Shown here: positions 34,555 to 45,205 of the stretch, in pieces
Layout: the number at the start of each line of letters is the position of its first letter
Numbering within the stretch: the stretch's first letter is position 1
Assembly: GCA_036365145.1 (NCBI GenBank)
Contig: JAEOAD010000015.1
Coordinates: 11,773,501-11,837,500 of the forward strand
DNA length: 64,000 nt
Source of the DNA: Orientallactaga sibirica
Lineage: Eukaryota; Chordata; Mammalia; Rodentia; Dipodidae
Direction: 5' to 3'
Notes under the pieces: model-generated
Seen by the model: only the letters and a program-made list of their open reading frames with translations
What the model was told of the DNA's origin: nothing
The model's database searches: none
Translations under genes and position numbers: made by a program

Positions 34555-35560
34555 TTTTTTATTATGAACATACTTAGTATGGATACATCATGCATTGGTA
34601 CCATCCTTTTCCTCTTTCCTGTCCCCATTTCACTGTGGGCCCTTCTCAGAGGGGTTGCTGGTATTTCCCATGGGGTTGTGGTTATGCATTGTGACAGCAG
34701 CAATCAGATAGGGTGGGGCAACGCCTCTGGGTATGATATCCCATCTTGTGGCTCTTACAATCTTTCCACCCCCTCTTTTGTAAAATTTCCTGAACTATGG
34801 TTGGTATGTTTTAAGTCTATTTCAGTGATGAACTCTTAGGAGCCTCTGGATCTCTTCTTTGGTATGTGCTGAGTATCCTTGGAGTCTGTCTCCTTCACTG
34901 GTGCTGATTATCAGACTCACCATGGAAGCAGAACTTTTGCTTGTCTCCCTAATTTCTCTCATGTTTCAGCTGGGCCTTGGCTGAAGTGTGAGGAGTGGTT
35001 TATTTTCTCATGTGCCTCTACCTTCTAAAAAAAAAAAAAATCAGATTAACCAATAGAGAATGAAGTCAGGATAGGTTAATGGGATAAATATTATTAATTT
35101 AGGGAGAATTTGATGGTTGTAGCCTCTCATGTAGCCAAAGACTAGTGGGAGCCTGTCATTGGGCAGCATAATCTCTTTTTTTGTTGTTTTGTTTGGTTTG
35201 TTTTATTTTTTCGAGGTAGGGTCTCAGTCTAGCTCAGGCTGACCTGGAATTCACTATGTAGTCTCAGGATAGCCTTGAACTCATGGCAATCCTCCTACCT
35301 CTGCCTCCTAAGTGCTGGGATTACAGGCATGTACCATCATGCCAGGCTGGAAAGCATAATCTTTGTCTCCATAGGATTCTGACCTGGTTCCTAGTTCCTT
35401 ATATGAGTTCCTTTCCACTGAGTGTATCTCTTAGCCAACCAGTTAGCCAATTGGTTACTCAGCAAAGCTGTGTGGCACAATTGCACTGGTATGTACATCT
35501 TGGCAGGGTGTTTGCTTCTGAGTAGCTTAGACCCCTGGTTGCTCATGAATTGTTATGCTC
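34555..35560 (-). mobile_element. L1 3' UTR (same family as 3879, 14915, 43565)
   Basis: Starting at a T run (34555-34560), the reversed 3' UTR runs in order: GGATACATCATGCATTGGTA, CCATGGGGTTGTGGTTATGC, CACCCCCTCTTTTGTAAAAT, CTCTTAGGAGCCTCTGGATC, then text matching 15480-15560. A B1 interrupts it at 35184-35347. No ORF2 is attached on the right. Confidence 0.85.
35164..35365 (-). mobile_element. B1 SINE with TSD, nested in L1 3' UTR
   Basis: AGCATAATCT lies on both sides (about 35165-35174 and 35353-35362). Between them are a T-rich tail, CGAGGTAGGGTCTCAGTCTA and the reversed B1 body to CATGCCAGGCT. It splits an L1 3' UTR, so it is younger than that copy. Confidence 0.9.
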
Positions 35561-36239
35561 ATGTTTTGGTGAATATATCTGTAACCAGAAGCTACTTATG
35601 CTAACAAAATGCCTTTTCTCCATAAATATACATAGACCATGGCATAAATCTACCATCACAGAAAATTCTGGAATCCAAACCACTGGAAATTACTAGCAGG
35701 TCTCTGCTTCTTATTACCTATGTCAATCCAAAGAATATAGATTAATACAGCAAGTTCCTAGTGAGCACATTACCCTGCCTGACAACAACTACAGGTGGCT
35801 TCATTTGTCACTGTCTTTCACAGTTTCACTTCCTCTAGGCTGCTTAGAAGGGGAACATCTAGTGCATAGGTTCATCTGGTGTCTCTGGCTCTGACTCTCT
35901 GCAAATAATTTGCTTTGTTTTTATTTATTCCCAAAGAAAGACAACTGCTTCCATATCTATATAAGTAACTACTCTCTGTATGTAAATCCATCAAAATCTA
36001 CCCCAAGCAGTCATAGACACCTCTGACATTGGACCATTAACTCTGAGTATCTTTGTAGCTCATGTAGCTCATGATTGTAATTGTTTTTCATGTTCACAGT
36101 AAGCAGTAAAACTATGAGTTTTTACCATAGTCAACAACTTTAGAAGCTTTATCTAAATTATATTTGGAGTTATATTTAAAGATGCTCATAATCTTTCAGT
36201 GCTGTACACTTACACACGAAGTTGTCTTTATATATTTCC
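35561..36239. other. Unassigned stretch
   Basis: No gene or clear repeat was recognised. Confidence 0.4.
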
Positions 36240-36560
36240 TGTTTTGTATGTGTATTATGTGTGGAAGGATGTGTGTGGAATGTGTACACATGTATGTGCA
36301 GATTCATTCACAGGCACCACGAGGCCAGAGGAGAACATTTGGTGTCCTTCTGCAATCAATAATCTGCATATTTCCTTGAGATAGAGTCTCTCTCTGAATG
36401 AAAACCCAACAATTTTCCAGTGTCTGCCCTTCACAATGGTAGGGTTACAGATGTATGTGGCCTTACCCAGCTGTTTGAACTCAGGTGCTCTCAGATATTC
36501 TCAGGCCTTCATGAATGCTTGTGGCAAGCACTGTTACACAGTGAGCCATCTCCCTAGCCT
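36240..36560 (-). mobile_element. B4-like SINE
   Basis: A TGTGTGT-rich tail (36240-36300) leads to the reversed body (GAGATAGAGTCTCTCTCTGA) and then to the head CACAGTGAGCCATCTCCCTA ending at about 36560. It is an ID/B1 composite of the same type as 58625 and 47915. Confidence 0.75.
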
Positions 36561-37575
36561 ATATATTTTTCTTTATCCATGAATAGTGTCCATAGTAAAC
36601 TTTTTATTTAATTCAGGATCATATATTAAAATAACCTTCATTTATAGTTGTATTTTTCTAATATCTTCTCCATTAACACTTTTACATAAATGCTTTCAAT
36701 AGTTCTTCTAGTGTGTCATATTAAAAAGCACAAAATATTTTGAATTCCCATTAAGTGACATACAGTACATGGTATAAAAATAAATTATAAACTAATGATT
36801 TCACATAAAACTATATCCAAGCCCTGTGTTGAGATTTTTTTAGGGACTCTGAGATTACCATAAAATTTCCACTTTCCAACAGGTCCTTCTGGGATTTATG
36901 CATCCTCACTAGAGACAAACTCTGCAATCAACGTCTGCGCAAAATGTTAACCGAGTTTTCTGGATTTCTGGAACATTATAATAAATGCTACTGTCATATT
37001 TGATACCAAATGAAAGCAAAGCAGTCCAGTTAAAGAAGAGGACCAGATAGGACCTCTTCTGAGCTGGATGGAGTTTCTGTTTCTGCAGCAGAAAGGTGTT
37101 AGTGAGCAAGTGGGTCCTGTGTATTAAAATTGAAGAGAGGGCTCCAGAAGTAGGCAAAGTGCACTAGGAAACTGGCCTAAATCATTACATGGAAAGCCGC
37201 ATGTGACATAAAATAGGCAGATAAAATGTATAGGGAGGAGTGTGGCTCAGGATGGTGTGAGGGGCAGGCTGGGGCTCAGGTCTTCTGCTACTCAGATATT
37301 CTCTTCCACTAACTGTGTCCCTTGGACCAAACAACACAATCAGTGCCATGTCTCAATCCTGCTCAATGACAAAAATTGTTAGGATGTTTTGTTGACAAAC
37401 TGTAATCAAACTTGAGGATCATGCTAGGAAAATGTTCTTCAACTTTCAATATCTTTTTGCTAAATTTAATTTTTCCCAACTGCTAAATTCTAAATATCTA
37501 CAGAAAATATGACAAAAGACAGAAATACAAGTCTGAAAATAATTTAGAAGCAAGATAATACAAAACAAAGTATCA
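36561..37575. other. Unassigned stretch
   Basis: No gene or repeat family was recognised. Two or three CpGs cluster near 36930-36950 (AACGTCTGCGCAAAATGTTAACCG in shortened form: CGTCTGCGCA), which is uncommon in this CpG-poor window but far below CpG-island density. Confidence 0.4.
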
Positions 37576-37732
37576 ACTTTCTTTTCCCCTAGGTAGGGCC
37601 TTACGCTAGTGCAGGATGACCTGGAACTCACTCTATAGTCCCAGGCTGGACTTGAATTCATGGAGATCCTCAAACTTCTGCCTCCCGAGTGCTATGATTA
37701 AAGGCAAAGGCATGCACTACCATGCCTGGCTA
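37576..37732 (-). mobile_element. B1 SINE
   Basis: TAGGTAGGGCCTTACGCTAG opens a reversed B1 body that ends at ACCATGCCTGGCT. The copy is followed directly by an L1 3' UTR scrap. Confidence 0.85.
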
Positions 37733-37734
37733 AA

Positions 37735-37862
37735 CTCTTTATTTTTAAAACTATTTTATTAATTATTTTTAGCATAGGTTGTAGTATGTCCCCTCCCCCA
37801 CCCCTCTTTCACTGAAAGTCCTCTTCAGTTGGGTTATTGGTGTTCACCGTGGCATAATTAAA
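37735..37862 (-). mobile_element. L1 3' UTR terminal scrap
   Basis: TTTTATTAATTATTTTTAGC and CCCTCTTTCACTGAAAGTCC, GGTGTTCACCGTGG match the reversed start of the 3' UTR at 3890-4010. Only about 125 bases remain. Confidence 0.65.
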
Positions 37863-37893
37863 ACCTCTGTCTCTGGGAGAGATACAACTCTTA

Positions 37894-38161
37894 ATTTAAA
37901 ACCTTTAGAGAGAGACACAGAGAGAGAGAGAGACAGAGATAGAGGGAGAGGGAGACAGAGATGGGTGCGCCAGCAGCCTCTCAGCCGCTGTGAACGAAAT
38001 CCAGATGCGTGCGCCCCTTGTGGTCAAGTGCAACATTGCGCCCTTGCGTTACTTTGCATCTGGCTAAATGTGGGACCTGGAGATTGGAACCAGCGTTCTT
38101 AGGTTTAGGAGGCAGGTGCCTTAACCGCTAAGCCATCTCTCCAGCCCTATTTAAAACCTTT
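37894..38161 (-). mobile_element. DIP SINE, long variant, with perfect 13-bp TSD
   Basis: ATTTAAAACCTTT is duplicated at 37894-37906 and 38149-38161. The element (37907-38148) has the long form's extra central segment (reverse of TTGCGCCCTTGCGTTACTTT). On the tail side the (CT)n block touches the TSD directly, with no A tail between them. The CpG count is higher than in the short copies, consistent with a younger age. Confidence 0.92.
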
Positions 38162-38304
38162 TTTTCAAGGTAGGGTCTCACTCTAGCCCAGCCTGACCTG
38201 GAACTCACTCTGTAGTTCCAAGTTGGTCTTAAACTTACAGTGATCCTCCTTCCTCTGCCTCCCAAGTCCTGGGATTAGAGGTATGTGCCACCATACCTGG
38301 CTAC
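38162..38304 (-). mobile_element. B1 SINE
   Basis: A short T run and CAAGGTAGGGTCTCACTCTA open a reversed B1 body that ends at ACCATACCTGGCT. It directly follows the DIP TSD copy at 38149-38161. Confidence 0.88.
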
Positions 38305-38869
38305 TATCATTTTTTATCTAATAGCATCATGTTTATTAATAGAGACCAAAAACTTAATTTTGAAGTCACTAAGATATAGATAATAGATAAGTTTGTTTTT
38401 TATGTTAGTAAAGAAATGAGTAGGTTATGCTTAATCCCTTCAAATTCTCTTGCTTAAGTAAAAAATATAAAACCAGGAAAGGAAAAAGACTGAAAGTAAG
38501 ACAGTACAGTAGATAGCAATACAATTCTTTGTTAAAAATAATCACTATAAACACAGTAACTTGTGCATTCCTGAACAAACAGCTCTCTGTTCTTCATTAT
38601 TACATTCTTATCACTGACTGATTGCTGAGAATTTTTCTGTTTGTGCTCAAAATCATGCAACCCATCAAGAGTTATAAAGAATTCAAGATGATGTCAAACT
38701 GCCTGCCATATGGTCTATAAAAATTCTGAGCTATCAAAGCTCAGTACTCAGGCACTGGAAGTTATTCCCCTGAGTACATTTTGACATAAATAAATTTTCT
38801 GATTATCCACTCTATCTCTATATCCAATACCATCTCTGAGAGACTAGGTTTCCTACGACAGTTGGACTG
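38305..38869. other. Unassigned stretch, perhaps LTR 5' part
   Basis: No gene was seen. It lies upstream of an LTR 3' end at 38870 and may hold the decayed remainder of that LTR. Confidence 0.35.
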
Positions 38870-38975
38870 TCCAGCCTGTATCCTATAAGCTGATCTAATA
38901 AATCCCCTTTATATATATATATTCTATCAGTTCTAGAGAATCATAATTAGTACTACTAATAATAGAGATATTATT
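38870..38975 (+). mobile_element. LTR 3' end, same family as 31250-31738
   Basis: CAGCCTGTATCCTATAAGCT, then TGATCTAATAAATCCCC and TCTAGAGAATCATAATTAGT, match the reverse complement of 31255-31345 (polyadenylation signal and U5). It is the plus-strand partner of that element. Confidence 0.6.
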
Positions 38976-41834
38976 GGTGGTTCTCCAAAAGATTCTAACT
39001 TTTAGAATTCAATTCACATTCTAATTTCCAGAACCTGTGAATGTTCTCTTTTACATGGCAAAAGAAACTTCATAGATATGATGCATTTAATATCTTGGTA
39101 TGGAAGATTATGCAAGGATATATAGGTGATTCTACCATAATCCTAAGGATATTTTCTTTTAATTAATGAATTTATTTTATTATGCATGATTTAATTATGG
39201 CTATTTTCATGTAGCTGTATTGTACTTTCACCATATTCCCCTGCATACCCTGCTACCACCCTTTAGTCTCCTTTGTTGTTCTAGCAATCTTATGTGGCTA
39301 TAGAACTGTGTAAATTTTTTGCCTTTGTACTTACTTTGGAGATGGTATAACTTTCTACAAATAGTTATTTAACCCTTTAGGCTTCCTGTATTGGGATTTT
39401 CAAAACCCTTGTGTTGCATTTGCTGTATTCTTTTCTTTGGGGACTCCGCTCATCTTTAGGTTACAGTGTGGCACTGTTTTCTATTTTTTTTTTTCCTTTA
39501 AAGTCATTTAAATTATTTCCAACCTTCTTCGTGTGTCAGTAATTGAGTTGTAAACTGTGCTGCTGTAGATATGACTTAACTTTTACTAGTTAGATTCTGC
39601 TATTTGAATATTTGTTGCTATATTCTATTGTCCAAGTATCTCACCTATGAGTACTATGTTTATCTGATGTCTTGACTTAATTCTGTGGCATTTTTCATGA
39701 TGTCGCTTTTTGCCTCCCAATTCATAGTCATTCTCCTCCCCTTCTATAATGTATATGCAAACTTTTCCCTTGACATCTTTCTTGCTAAAGAAGATCCCCT
39801 CTACCCACCCTTTGTTTGTGCTGGCACAATGAGGGTAAATTGTCTTTATCTCCTTTTTCATCTTGACTGGAAATGGTCTAATTTCTTTGAAGGTAGAGTT
39901 CATGTGGGATTATGTTCATTTCAAAGCCAGAGGATGCAAGAAAAGACTCCTTAGTTTAAGGAAAAACCTCAACTGGTGCTTTGTACAGCTGTGTTTTACA
40001 GCTGGTTTCTGTCTTCTCATCTCAGATTTTGTTAAGCTCTCTTTTCTACTAAATCCCATAGAGGATCCTTACAAAATTACTTTATCCATTAAGGTTTTCA
40101 ATGCCTCATAAACGACTGAAACATAAAATGATTGTACCTAAAAGACAAACAGAAGGAGAGGGTAACGAATATGAGTAATGATTTATGAGTGGATGAAATC
40201 CATGCTTTTTCTGTATCTTTTGCATGCTGGTGAGGGGTACTAGAAGGATAGTAGATCAAGGCAGAGACACAAGAAGACATCAGACGTAGGGGTTTCAGAG
40301 GTCTTATGCATAACACCCTTGGTGCAGCATCTATGGGAAATCCTGCAATGCCTGGAAACAGTCCCTGGGAAATTCCTTCATAGTTCAGTGAGCTTCTTGA
40401 GTGTTCTTCCAGGCTGCCTGGCCACCTCTTCTGGAATTACTTTGGGCTTCCCTCAGTAAATAAGTTTATCCTTAAATTAGCCAGAGTGTCTGATTGCTCT
40501 CAGGTCTTGACTCCTGTGATAAGCATACCCAGGGTTGGGAGGGCAAGCTCCTCTGGTGTTCAGGGTTCTGCTTTTGCTATCTGTTGCTTTGAACTATTTT
40601 GGATTGCATTTTCTTATGGCTGGAATTATTCTTCATGGTCCCAGACAATTAGATCTAGAACAGCTCATCAGTGCTATCAGATTTAAAAAATAAAAATACA
40701 AGTCTCACTGCATGGTGTATGATTGTATTATATGAACTATCCAAAGACTACACTTAGCAGTGGTACAAAATGAGCAAGTGTCACAAATACAGTTGAGTGT
40801 TCATCTGGGGCAGAAAGAGGACTGGGGCATCAGAAGTGCTAATGAGTACTAAGTGATTTCCTTGTAGGAAGTGGGGGAATGAACTAACTATTGAAGTAAT
40901 GTATAACTCTGATATATCATTGTGCACCTTAGTAGCTGAATTTATGCTATGTTAATTAATGATACAAAAATTATGGGGCACCTAGTTAATTTAAATTTCA
41001 GAGGAAAATAAATTTCAATATGACATTTTATATATGATATATTTATACTAAAAATTATTTTCTACTTATCTAAACTTCAGATTTACCTGAGTGCTCTGTA
41101 TTTTCTAAAAAACTGATGTTAAATGTTTGCAATGCTCTCATTTTTATTTGCAAGCAAGTGCCTTTAATTGCTGAGCCATTATCCCCAGATCCTCACTTTT
41201 CTTTCCTACTTCATTTCAAGCAAAAAATCTCTAGAATGGAAAACCTCTATCTATTATTTATTTTTAAATGGAAAATATCTATTCTTTCTTTTTATTTTTT
41301 AAATGCCAGACTCTTAGCTGCACCAAATGACATCATGTGGATTCTTGGAAACATATGCCTCATTCTTTTGGTGACTAACTCAGTCTTCCCATTGTATAGT
41401 TGTTTTATCTCTATGAATATATGTAGTTTATTTCATACTCAGTTTTTTTTTTTTTTTTTTTTTTTTTTACATTGACTCTTAACATATTTCCCAGGGTTGG
41501 TGTGTAAAGGTATACAAAGTTATGTTAGAGAAAATGTACATTTAACTTATAAAAAGTAAATAATTATGAACAATGAGAATATAGTCTTATTTAAAATTTC
41601 TATCTATGTTAGTAACTTTGTGCCCAAGGTGGGGAAGAGTGGAAGTGAAACAGTAAATAAAGCATTAAAGCCCCAGAATGGAGATACCTGAGAAAGGGAA
41701 AAAATATCCCCCAGACTTAAGCTGGGACAAACTCCACACCATGTTGGAGAAGAACAAGTTTCTATAGTAATTAAGGAAAAACATGTAGGAAGGGAATTGC
41801 TGTTCTGGCTATCATCTGAGAAGTACCATGTAAG
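38976..41834. other. Unassigned stretch with traces of old LINE
   Basis: No gene was recognised over about 2.9 kb. Reversed L1-like phrases may occur at 39165-39260 and 39490-39620 but are too weak to place. A run of 26 T lies at 41443-41468 without an attached SINE. Reading frames of up to 119 codons have no recognisable motif and include that T run in the largest case. Confidence 0.4.
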
Positions 41835-42190
41835 GGCCGAGGAGATGGCTCAGTAGATCAAGTGCTTCTACCACAAGCATGAGGACCTAAATTCAGATTC
41901 TCCTATATAAAATTCCAGGTCTGGTGTAATGCACCTATAATCCCTGCACTGGGGAAATGGGGAGAGTTAAATTTCCTAGGGCGTGCTGGGTAGCTAATCT
42001 AACTAGGTTGGTGAGCTCTAGGTTCAGTGAGATATCTTGTCTCAAACAATAAAGTGAAGAGCAACCAAGAAGGACACCCAATGTTGACCTCTGGCCTCCA
42101 AAACACAAACACACACACACACACACAAATGCCCACACACATATTAACATGTATACACATATGCATGCACACCACACATATGCATACATG
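41835..42190 (+). mobile_element. B4-like SINE
   Basis: GGGCCGAGGAGATGGCTCAG head, GCATGAGGACCTAAATTCAG, a B1-type body (GGTCTGGTGTAATGCACCTA), ACCTCTGGCCTCC and an ACACACAC tail (42100-42190) give the full B4 order. This is among the best-preserved B4 copies in the window. Confidence 0.82.
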
Positions 42191-42380
42191 CTAAAAAATC
42201 AGAAAGAAAATTACAATATAAGGAATGTAATGGATGATTATTTAGCCATTAATTTTTTAATACAAAGCAAAGTCTTACTTTGGTATGGGTTCATTAACTG
42301 AAGTTCCTTTGTGTGTCTGTTCATGAGGCTTACTGCAGAACCTGATCTTTCCAGTTTCTTTAACATATTATCAAAACCCA
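42191..42380. other. Unassigned short stretch
   Basis: No feature was recognised. Confidence 0.4.
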
Positions 42381-42600
42381 AGGGGATGGAGGGATGGCTT
42401 AGCATTAAGGCATTAGCCTGAAAAGCCAAAGGACCCTGGCTTGATTCCCCAGGATCCACGTAAGCCAGATGCACAAGGTGGTACATGCATCTGGAGTTTG
42501 TTTGCAGTGGCTAGAGGCCCTAGTATGCCCATTCTCTCTCTCTCTCTCTCTCTCTCTGACTCTCTCAAATAAATAAAACTTTTTAAAAAATAAAAAATAT
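42381..42600 (+). mobile_element. DIP SINE, short variant
   Basis: GGGGATGGAGGGATGGCTTAG head, GCCAAAGGACCCTGGCTTGA, ACGTAAGCCAGATGCACAAG, a (CT)n block at 42530-42557 and an AAATAAATAAA tail. The copy is well preserved, but I could not define a TSD. Confidence 0.9.
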
Positions 42601-43561
42601 ACATTAAAAAAAACTAAGGTTGCTTTGGAAGGAATCTGAGTTTACAACCATTTGAGATTTTACAATGTCCCCTAATCTTTTGCAGCAAATTTCACCAAAA
42701 TTGACAGCAATTTTGTTGGCAGCTCAACTTGACTATATCATTTGTCATAGAAACAATTGTTCTCTTGAACTACTATTAATTAACTAATGAATAGCATGAA
42801 GTAACAAGTACAACTTCCATATCGGGAACAAATGTGACTAAAATTTGACACATTTCAGGCCATCAACTGGAAATCAGTGTGTCCTAGAGGTTAGAAGTGT
42901 AGGAGAATGAAGCATCTCCAATCACCCACCAGAATGTAGAAGGAAAACACAGCCATGCTAAAAAGTATTTGATTAAATACTTTATTGAAAATTTTCTTAA
43001 TTTAATATAAGTAGATAATATAAATATAAACACACATATATGTATGTATCCCAAAAAGCTAGCACCTTTGCTAATGTTAGAAATAGGCAGAGATGTTTAA
43101 GTCTACTATTATTTAAATCTATTGGATGTAATAGCCCATTGACTGTTTTCAAAGAAGGAAAAAAATCATAGGTATAATAATGAGATAAGATGTTTCTGAA
43201 GAGGATATAGTTGTATGTCAGGAAAGAAGATAGATACATGGAAAACTGCTGTAAATAACGGGGGAATTTAGGAAAAGAAAAATAATAAAATCTAAAAAAT
43301 ATCCTCAAATTCATGAACAATTATCATTTGTGATGGTAAAATAAAAACAGAAATCCTTGACTATTTATGAAATTAATAAATTAAATTAGCAAATTAACTA
43401 ATTTAAATTAATCAAAAATTGACCAGGAAAAATCAAAACAAATAAAAAATTAAATACTCACAAAAGACATAAATGTTGGCTTAAAATGAATAAAAGAAAA
43501 CTTCATTCTCAGAGAAGATGACTTTAGCATTATGAATATGTCATTTTTCTGAGGTCATTTA
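42601..43561. other. Unassigned AT-rich stretch
   Basis: No gene or clear repeat was recognised. The text near 43370-43412 is rich in TTAATTTAAATTAA with imperfect self-complementary arms. Confidence 0.4.
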
Positions 43562-45205
43562 GAAATTTTTTTAAGAATTTATTATTTTATTTATAGTATT
43601 CTAATTTTACATTCATATTGGTGACTCCATTATCCTCCTCCCTGTCTTCCCCCTTCCAAAGGGACCCTCATCAATGGGGAATGTGGGTCAGGCATTGTGG
43701 GGGTAATCAAGACTTATGGGGAATAGGCCAGTCTCTATGCATAATGCCCCAACTTGTGGGTCTAACATTCTTTCCGCCCCCTCTTCAGTGAATTTCCCTG
43801 AGCCACGTTGGGATCATTTTAGTTCTACTTCAGTGATGAGGTTTTGGGAGCCTCTGTGTCTCTGGATATCTGGCTTAGTAGGAGTTGGATGTTCTCTGTC
43901 TTTATCTCCTTCAGCCTTTTTTGGTATCATAATAACCAAAAAATGCTGTACTCTTGCCCTTCCCCCACATTACTCTATGGTTTCAGCTGGGGCCCTGGTG
44001 AGGTGTGATAGGCTGATCCTCCCTTCAGGTTCGTTGTCCATCTGAAAAAGATAAGCAAATTCTCCAATAGAGAGAGAAGTTAATACTAAGTAGACAGGAT
44101 TGCCATAGATATTTTGGAGAGAATTTTATATGTGTAGGCCCTCTTCTAGCCCACATTTGGTGGTATCTTGATCTTGGAGACTGAGCTCATTTTTTGTACA
44201 TGGTTTTGACTTTATTTCCCAGTTCCAGAAATGAGTTCTATTCCCCTGAGTGGATCTATTAGCCAAATCAAGAGCAGTTGGTTACCCACCATGGCTGTGT
44301 GCCACTGCTGCACTTATTTGAGCATTACGTTAGGTTGTGATGGGTAGCTTAGACTGCGAGTTGTTTGGACAGATGTCGGCCATTTTTCCCCCAGTTGCTT
44401 ATGTAGCACCCTCTGGCACTAGACTAGCTAACTGTCTGGGGACTGACCCTCTTCCAGATTCTGACCAGGTCTCTCCATGTTTGGTCTCACACGTGTATGC
44501 TGTGTTTGACAGTATGGTCTTACCATTAACCTTTGGTGGGTCATCAAGAACTTTGACAGAAATCTGTCTTTTTTGGGAAACCTTGTAGGTCTCTCGGATC
44601 AACAGCTCTTTGTGAAAGTTAACCCCGTGCTGTTACTGGAAGTTATAAGTCAGTGCCAAGGAAGGTGAGGGAAGAAAAAGATAGATAATATAAAAGAGAA
44701 AGTGAGTATAGAGAGGAGAGGGAGAGAGGGAGAATGAGAGCAAGAGAGAGAGAAACAGGAAAAGATTAAGGTTGGTTTTCATGATGTTCTCTCCAGTTTC
44801 CTGTGGTTCAGGTGTTCCCTCTGCGGGCCTGCTGAAGGATCAATGTTTTAGCCTGTTACTCAGAATATAGGGTTTTATAGTATCATTTCCTTTTGGGTCC
44901 CTATTTGTGTCCCCCCCACCCTTGTCCTCCCTCCAGCCCTCTCATTCCCTCCCACCCTTACTCTTCCCCCATCCCACCCTCCCTATTGTCTGGTCCTCAA
45001 AGTGCTTATTAGGTTTGGCAGCATCTCAGGTGGATTCAGGTTAGGAGCAACAGATAAATGAGACCATGAGACGATTATCTTTTTGTGATTGGGTGAGCTC
45101 ACTGAGGATGATCTGTTCCATGTTCGACAATTTTTTTTTCAAATTTCATTATTTCATCTTTCCTTACTGCTATGCATGATTCCATAGTATAGATATACCA
45201 CATCT
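43562..45205 (-). mobile_element. L1 LINE: long 3' UTR plus short ORF2 tail
   Basis: This is the most complete 3' UTR copy of its family in the window: about 1.5 kb from 43565 to about 45070, then the reversed end of ORF2 (GATTGGGTGAGCTCACTGAG at about 45088) to about 45205. On the L1 sense strand it has a G-rich stretch (44911-44990 reversed) and a pyrimidine tract (44690-44765 reversed). A 109-codon frame antisense to the L1 (43716-44045, plus) matches the antisense frame in the 14049 copy. Confidence 0.88.

Noticed and set aside
36920..36960. Small CpG cluster considered as a promoter mark
   Set aside because: Only three or four CpGs in an AT-rich setting, far below CpG-island density.
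40340..40510. Possible LTR end (TAAATAAG and pyrimidine-rich text)
   Set aside because: No matching 5' part, TSD or sister copy was found, and the resemblance is too slight.
41443..41468. T run of 26 as the tail of a SINE
   Set aside because: Neither flank shows SINE or LINE text, so it is kept only as a homopolymer within the unassigned stretch.
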